This document shows, piece by piece, positions 12,708 through 17,007 of a stretch of 17,007 nt of DNA. The position numbers were made by a program, and so were the translations under genes. The DNA is from Oscillospiraceae bacterium (GTDB lineage Bacteria > Bacillota > Clostridia > Oscillospirales > Ruminococcaceae). Numbering within the stretch: the stretch's first letter is position 1; each line of letters starts with the position of its first letter. Below the pieces are notes generated by a model. The model searched no databases. It was not told where the DNA came from and saw only the letters and a list, made by a program, of their open reading frames with translations. The stretch spans positions 1 through 17,007 of the forward strand of contig JAIDPG010000025.1 in the NCBI GenBank assembly GCA_029062865.1, written 5' to 3'.

Positions 12708-15700
12708 ATGGGGGATTTCGTTCACTTAAATGTTCACACGGCATACAGCCTTTTAAGCGGCGCTTGCCGGATAAAGGAGCTAGCGGCGAGGGCGCGGGAG
12801 CTTGGCGCGAAGGCGCTCGCTATCACGGACAACGCCGCGCTTTACGGCGCGGTGGAGTTCTCCGACGCGTGCAGGGAGAACGGAATCAAGCCGATCATCG
12901 GCGCGGAGGTCGCTGTCGCGGACAATCGAAACGCGCTGCGCGGAGGGGCAAAGCCGCGGAAGCTCCTTTTGCTCTGCAAAAACGCCGAGGGCTACAAAAA
13001 CCTCTGCCGCATAATCGCGGAGCAGAACGGCGCGGTCACGGATAAGGAGAGCCTTTCGGAGCATTCCGCGGGGCTTATCGCGGTGTGCCGCGCAAGCGAT
13101 GAAGCCCCGTCTATGGCGGATGAATTGCGAAGCGTCTTTGAGGAAATCTACCTGGAAATCACGAACCACGGCACCGTAGACGACGCAGAGCTTTGCGCGA
13201 AGCTGCGCGAGTTCTCCGAAAAAACGGGTATCCCGACGCTCCCGACGAACAACGTCCACTACGTCGAAAAAAGCGAAAGCGCCGTGCAGCGCGTGCTTTT
13301 CTGCATCGGGCAGGGGATAAAAGCCGCGGCGCTCGATCAAAGCCCGAACGCCCTCCCGAACGATGAATTCTATCTCAAAAGCTATGACGAAATGCGGCTG
13401 ATGTTTATGGAGGAGGAGCTCGCGAGAACGGTCGAGGTCGCGGAGATGTGCGATTTCGAGTTTGAGTTTGGCGTGACAAAGCTGCCGTTATTTACCAAAG
13501 AAGGAGTATCAAACAACGCGGAATATCTCGCGAGGCTCTGCGAAAAGGGCGCGGAAAAGCGCTACGGAGAGCTCTCGGGCGAGATTAAGGAACGCCTCTC
13601 GCACGAGCTTTCCGTCATTGACAAAATGGGCTTTACGGATTATTTTTTGATCGTGTGGGATTTCGTGCGTTTCGCGAAGAAGAACGGCATTTCCGTCGGG
13701 CCGGGCAGAGGAAGCGCCGCGGGGAGCCTTTGCGCGTATTGCCTCGGTATCACCGATACGGATCCCATTCGCTTCAATCTGCTGTTCGAGCGGTTTTTGA
13801 ACCCGGAGCGCGTTTCGATGCCCGATATTGACATCGACTTCTGTGCCGAGCGCCGCGACGAAGTCGTGGAATATGTCAAAAAGCGCTACGGAAAGGACAG
13901 AGTGGCGCAGATAGTCGCGTTTGATACGATGAAGGCGCGCGGCTCAATACGCGACGCGGGGCGCGTTCTGGGAACCTCGGAGGACAAGATCGACCGCGCC
14001 GCGAACGCCCTGCCGCGCTTCGGGGACAGCTCGCTCAAAAAGGAGCTGAAAAGCGGCGAGCTCCGCGAGATGTATGAGCGCGACCCCGATATTAAACGGC
14101 TCATCGACACGGCGCTGCGCATTGAGGGGCTTCCGCGCAACGTTTCGGTTCACGCGCCGGGCGTGCTGATTACGCGCGAGCCTGTTTCGGAATACGTTCC
14201 GCTGAACCGCGGCGAATCGGGCAGCGTCGCGCAGTATCCCGCGCCGCAGCTGGAGCGCCTCGGGCTGCTGAAAATGGACTTTTTGTCATTGCGAAACCTT
14301 ACTGTCATTCGCAAAACCGTCGAGAAGATCCGCAAAACATATCCGAATTTTGCCGATTTTGACATTCGCGAGATAAACGACGAGGACGGTGAGGTCTTTG
14401 AAATGCTCGGGCGCGGCGGCACAAGCGGCGTGTTCCAGTTCGAGTCGGACGGCATAACCTCGCTTCTCGTGAGGCTGAAGCCGCAGTCCGTGGAGGACCT
14501 CGCGGCTGCGAACGCGCTTTACCGCCCCGGACCTATGGATTCGATCCCCGCGTATCTGGAAAACCGCCACATGCCTCCCGAGAAGATACCGTACAAGCAT
14601 CCGCTGCTGAAGCCGATTCTGGAGGTCACGTACGGCTGCATTGTTTATCAGGAGCAGGTTATGGAAATTTGCCGCGTCGTCGCGGGGTATTCCTACGGAC
14701 GCGCGGACATCGTGCGCCGCGCAATGTCCAAGAAAAAGCACGACGTTATGGATAAAGAGCGCCGCGCGTTCGTCTACGGCAGCGACACCAACGTCGGCGC
14801 GGTAGCGAACGGCGTTCCCGAGCAGACCGCGAACGCGATCTTCGACGAGCTCGTGAAGTTCGCTTCTTACGCGTTCAACAAATCGCACTCGGCGGCGTAT
14901 GCGCAGGTCGCGTATCAGACCGCCTATTTGCGCTGCCATTTTTACCTCGATTATATGTGCGAGCTCATCACAAACGCGCTCGCCGACAACGCCGCCTCCG
15001 GGCGCGTTCCCGATTACATCGCCGATTTGCGGGCGGCTCGCGTGCGCGTGATTTTGCCCGACATCAACAAAAGCGGCTTTGGGTTTACGGTTGAGGACGG
15101 CGGAATTCGCTTCGGGCTTTGCGGGATAAAGGGCGTTGGAGACCTGTTTTCACGAGCGATCGTTTCCGAGCGTGAAAGCGGCGAGTTCACGTCGGCGGCG
15201 GATTTCGCCGTGAGAATGACGAAGCACCGCATTACAAAGCGGATCTTCGAGGCGCTTGTAATGAGCGGCGCGCTGGACTGCTTCTCGCAAAACCGCCGCA
15301 CGCTTTTCGAGGGCGCCGAGGCGCTGATAAGCTATGCCTCCGACGAAAACGAGCGCCTTGAAAGCGGGCAGCTGAACCTCTTCGGAGATCTGGGAGATCC
15401 GGGCGAGTTCGCGTTTGAGAGCTTCGAGGATTTCTCTGCGGTGCGGCGGCTGGAGGGCGAGCGGGAGTTCCTCGGGCTGTATGTCTCAATGCACCCAGCC
15501 GACGTGTTCCTTGGGCGCTCCTACGCAAATTGTATGTACGTCGAGGACGCGCTTTCGCTCGCGAACGGCGCGGCGGTTTCCATAACAGCGCTGTGCGTTT
15601 CGGCGCGGGCGTTCACGGACAAAAAGGGAAGCCTTATGGCGTTCGCGGATTTTGAGGACGCTTCGGGGCAGACGGGTGCGGTCATCTTCGCGGACAAGCT

Positions 15701-16055
15701 GAGAGCCTCGGGCAAGCCGCGCGTCGGCATGGTTTACTGCGTAAAGGCGCGTGTTTCCGTCCGCGACGGCAAGCGCTCTCTCCAGATCGAGAGTCTGAAG
15801 TCCGCCGCGGACCTCCCGGAAAAGCCGATAAAACGGCTCTACGTCAAGCTGAACTCCGAAAGCGATCCCCGCGCCGACGCGGTGAAGGCCGCGCTCCTCG
15901 CAAGGCGCGGCATAACCGAGGCGCTGATCTCCTTCGCCGACACGCGCCGATCCCGCGGGATTCGCGGCTTGAGAGGCGTGTGCGCCGACGACAGGCTGAT
16001 TGCGGAGCTTCAGAGGATACTTGGGGAGGGGAATGTTGTGTTGAAGGACAGTTGA
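12708..16055 (+). CDS. dnaE: DNA polymerase III alpha subunit, DnaE type
   Basis: 1,115 residues, a complete replicative polymerase of the DnaE (not PolC) type. The order is a PHP domain (about 1-270), palm, fingers and thumb, helix-hairpin-helix region and a C-terminal OB fold (about 965-1055). The active-site aspartates sit in PDIDIDF (372-378, with D375 and D377) and in KMDFLSL (D524). VGPGRGSAAGSLCAY is also conserved. The PHP domain has lost ligands: HLNVH has Asn8 where His is expected, and TDNAALYG has Asn42 where His is expected, so PHP exonuclease activity is probably absent. The B. subtilis DnaE PHP domain is likewise degenerate. GAAAGGAG (12691-12698) precedes the ATG. In Firmicutes with PolC this enzyme extends primers on the lagging strand. 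Confidence 0.95.
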   Translation: MGDFVHLNVHTAYSLLSGACRIKELAARARELGAKALAITDNAALYGAVEFSDACRENGIKPIIGAEVAVADNRNALRGGAKPRKLLLLCKNAEGYKNLCRIIAEQNGAVTDKESLSEHSAGLIAVCRASDEAPSMADELRSVFEEIYLEITNHGTVDDAELCAKLREFSEKTGIPTLPTNNVHYVEKSESAVQRVLFCIGQGIKAAALDQSPNALPNDEFYLKSYDEMRLMFMEEELARTVEVAEMCDFEFEFGVTKLPLFTKEGVSNNAEYLARLCEKGAEKRYGELSGEIKERLSHELSVIDKMGFTDYFLIVWDFVRFAKKNGISVGPGRGSAAGSLCAYCLGITDTDPIRFNLLFERFLNPERVSMPDIDIDFCAERRDEVVEYVKKRYGKDRVAQIVAFDTMKARGSIRDAGRVLGTSEDKIDRAANALPRFGDSSLKKELKSGELREMYERDPDIKRLIDTALRIEGLPRNVSVHAPGVLITREPVSEYVPLNRGESGSVAQYPAPQLERLGLLKMDFLSLRNLTVIRKTVEKIRKTYPNFADFDIREINDEDGEVFEMLGRGGTSGVFQFESDGITSLLVRLKPQSVEDLAAANALYRPGPMDSIPAYLENRHMPPEKIPYKHPLLKPILEVTYGCIVYQEQVMEICRVVAGYSYGRADIVRRAMSKKKHDVMDKERRAFVYGSDTNVGAVANGVPEQTANAIFDELVKFASYAFNKSHSAAYAQVAYQTAYLRCHFYLDYMCELITNALADNAASGRVPDYIADLRAARVRVILPDINKSGFGFTVEDGGIRFGLCGIKGVGDLFSRAIVSERESGEFTSAADFAVRMTKHRITKRIFEALVMSGALDCFSQNRRTLFEGAEALISYASDENERLESGQLNLFGDLGDPGEFAFESFEDFSAVRRLEGEREFLGLYVSMHPADVFLGRSYANCMYVEDALSLANGAAVSITALCVSARAFTDKKGSLMAFADFEDASGQTGAVIFADKLRASGKPRVGMVYCVKARVSVRDGKRSLQIESLKSAADLPEKPIKRLYVKLNSESDPRADAVKAALLARRGITEALISFADTRRSRGIRGLRGVCADDRLIAELQRILGEGNVVLKDS

Positions 16056-16080
16056 CAAAATAGATTTATTTTGGTATACT
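16052..16080 (+). promoter_or_regulatory. promoter of the Phd/PIN toxin-antitoxin operon
   Basis: TTGACA (16052-16057) overlaps the dnaE stop codon (16053-16055). TATACT (16075-16080) follows after 17 bp, with an upstream TG forming an extended -10. A TATAAT at 16080-16085 is too far from this -35. The pair therefore has its own strong promoter, as is usual for autoregulated toxin-antitoxin operons. Confidence 0.82.
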
Positions 16081-16125
16081 ATAATTACAAAACAACTAAA
16101 TTTCATTTCAAAAGGAGGCATTGTT

Positions 16126-16341
16126 ATGTCAGTCACCGCAGCCGAATTGCAAGTGAACCTCGTCAAGTATCTGCGCCTCGCCGAAACCGAGGACGTGTTT
16201 ATTACTGAAAACGGAAAAGTAATCGCAAAGCTCACAAACCCCAACGCTGACAAAAGAGCCATTTTGAATTCTCTTGTAGGCATTATCCCTGCCGATGTGA
16301 CGCTCGAAGAAGCGCGGGAAGAAAGGCTGGATAAGATATGA
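16126..16341 (+). CDS. Phd/YefM-family antitoxin
   Basis: A 71-residue protein with the Phd/YefM layout. The N-terminal DNA-binding fold, MSVTAAELQVNLVKYLRLAE, is followed by DVFITENGKVIAKL, the strand pair typical of the family. A C-terminal acidic helix (PADVTLEEAREERL) would wrap the toxin. It should neutralise the PIN toxin encoded next and repress the shared promoter. AAAGGAGG (16111-16118) lies 7 bp before the ATG. Its stop overlaps the toxin start by four bases (ATGA), so the two are translationally coupled. Base composition is AT-richer than dnaE, in line with acquisition. Confidence 0.88.
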   Translation: MSVTAAELQVNLVKYLRLAETEDVFITENGKVIAKLTNPNADKRAILNSLVGIIPADVTLEEAREERLDKI

Positions 16342-16757
16342 GAGCTGTTTTGGATACTTGCGTTGTGCTTGATGTTTTGCAAGCCCGCGAGCCGTTTGCC
16401 GATGACGCTCTTCGCGTGCTTCAAGCTGCTTCAGACGAGAAGTTTGTCGGAATCATTACTACAAAGGCAATAACGGATATTTATTATATTCTCCGCCGTA
16501 CTCTTCACGATGACGAACAGGTCAGAACTAATATCCGCAAGCTGTATTCGCTGTTTGAGGTTGCGGACACTTTTGCGCTTGACTGCGAAAAGGCTCTTTA
16601 TTCGGAAACAAAGGACTATGAGGACGCTGTAATGATTGCGACCGCCGAGCGTATAGGCGCGGATTATATAATTACGCGAAACCAAAAGGATTATAAGAGC
16701 AGCAAAGTCCCGGTGTGTTCTCCAAAAGAGTATCTTGCAATTTTATCGGGGGAGTAG
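16338..16757 (+). CDS. PIN-domain toxin (VapC-like ribonuclease)
   Basis: 139 residues, a single PIN domain with the acidic residues expected at the metal site: Asp6 (VLDTCVVLDV), Asp47 (ITDIYYIL), Asp96 (DYEDAVMIA) and Asp118 (TRNQKDY). PIN toxins of VapC type are Mg-dependent RNases that cut tRNA, rRNA or mRNA to stop growth when unopposed; the target here is unknown. The second acidic site is Asp rather than the more common Glu. The gene overlaps the antitoxin by four bases. It is intact, so it is probably still functional. No strong terminator follows: AGGC-aaaac-GCCT (16756-16768) has no T-run. Confidence 0.88.
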   Translation: MRAVLDTCVVLDVLQAREPFADDALRVLQAASDEKFVGIITTKAITDIYYILRRTLHDDEQVRTNIRKLYSLFEVADTFALDCEKALYSETKDYEDAVMIATAERIGADYIITRNQKDYKSSKVPVCSPKEYLAILSGE

Positions 16758-16839
16758 GCAAAACGCCTCACTTGCACAACTTGCACATAATTCCACAAGC
16801 GGAAAGGCAAATTTTGGTTAAAATTCACTATTATTTTTT

Positions 16840-16852
16840 TGAAATCGTTTCA
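16840..16852. promoter_or_regulatory. inverted repeat upstream of the pfkA promoter, possible operator
   Basis: TGAAA-tcg-TTTCA is a 5-bp inverted repeat with a 3-bp centre ending 14 bp before the -35. It resembles a catabolite-response site but is one base too short and does not fit that consensus, so I do not call it one. A glycolytic regulator is a reasonable guess only. Confidence 0.3.
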
Positions 16853-16866
16853 GTTAAAAAAATCCC

Positions 16867-16895
16867 TTGAAAATCCGCACAAATTGTTGTAAAAT
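16867..16895 (+). promoter_or_regulatory. pfkA promoter
   Basis: TTGAAA (16867-16872) and TAAAAT (16890-16895) are 17 bp apart. The leader is about 55 nt and includes a small ACCG-aaaa-CGGT hairpin (16911-16922). AAGGAGAG (16941-16948) is the ribosome binding site. Confidence 0.68.
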
Positions 16896-16954
16896 ATAAA
16901 TGGCTATGAAACCGAAAACGGTGTTCTATATAAACGGATTAAGGAGAGATAATT

Positions 16955-17007
16955 ATGGAAAAGAAAAAAATCGGCGTTTTGACAAGCGGCGGCGACGCTC
17001 CCGGAAT
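16955..17007 (+). CDS. pfkA: 6-phosphofructokinase, N-terminal fragment (cut by window end)
   Basis: Only 17 full codons are visible: MEKKKIGVLTSGGDAPG, with two bases of the next codon. The IGVLTSGGDAPG(M/L)N start is the ATP-binding glycine loop of bacterial phosphofructokinases, which phosphorylate fructose-6-phosphate to the 1,6-bisphosphate, the committed glycolytic step. pfkA close to dnaE is a common order in Firmicutes, which supports the call. ATP versus pyrophosphate as donor cannot be decided from this fragment, because the deciding residues lie further on. Confidence 0.85.
   Translation, partial: MEKKKIGVLTSGGDAPG

Noticed and set aside
15486..16424. 312-residue open frame antisense to the dnaE end and the antitoxin
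   Set aside because: It spans two supported genes and their promoter, and has no recognisable domain.
16840..16853. CcpA catabolite-response site upstream of pfkA
   Set aside because: The repeat is one base shorter than the consensus and mismatches the 3' half.

Overview
The window reads as a chromosomal stretch of a Gram-positive, probably clostridial (Oscillospiraceae/Ruminococcaceae-like) bacterium. The grounds are strong AGGAGG-type ribosome binding sites, textbook sigma-A promoters with 17-bp spacers, a short Firmicutes-type glucose-6-phosphate isomerase, a four-cysteine L32, a DnaE of about 1,115 residues with a degenerate PHP domain, and an ACT-domain/DUF711 gene pair. Coding DNA is fairly GC-rich (many GCG, CGC and GGC codons) and intergenic DNA is AT-rich. 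The taxon is inferred, not proven.

Layout. At 1-228 there is non-coding DNA with a 17-bp inverted repeat. A PHP-family phosphoesterase (229-1068) runs leftward. A divergent intergenic region (1069-1351) holds a heptad-repeat element and two promoters. A rightward cluster follows: ACT protein, DUF711 protein, a DUF4258/YgiT zinc-finger pair that looks like a toxin-antitoxin module, and a four-helix membrane protein (1352-4068). It is closed by an intrinsic terminator that sits inside a second heptad element. Next comes an operon from a clear promoter: purD, a THUMP-domain RNA methyltransferase, a membrane transglutaminase and a DUF58 protein (4252-9825). After a 425-bp repeat-bearing gap comes pgi (10251-11591). 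A 239-bp region of nested inverted repeats leads into a small P-loop protein (11831-12235). Then come rpmF with its own near-consensus promoter, a terminator, and dnaE (12708-16055). A Phd/YefM-PIN toxin-antitoxin operon lies between dnaE and the first codons of pfkA, which is cut by the window end.

How the genes relate. Most are housekeeping genes: purine synthesis (purD), glycolysis (pgi, pfkA), translation (rpmF, the rRNA methyltransferase) and replication (dnaE). The transglutaminase/DUF58 pair is the usual core of a membrane module that normally includes a MoxR ATPase, but no MoxR is present here. Two small toxin-antitoxin-like modules of AT-richer composition sit between housekeeping genes and look acquired. 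I found no tRNA, rRNA, CRISPR array, transposase or phage gene. The best candidates for something undescribed are the inverted heptad-repeat elements that appear to supply promoter parts, the nested-hairpin region before the P-loop gene, and the paired palindromes around the rpmF promoter.
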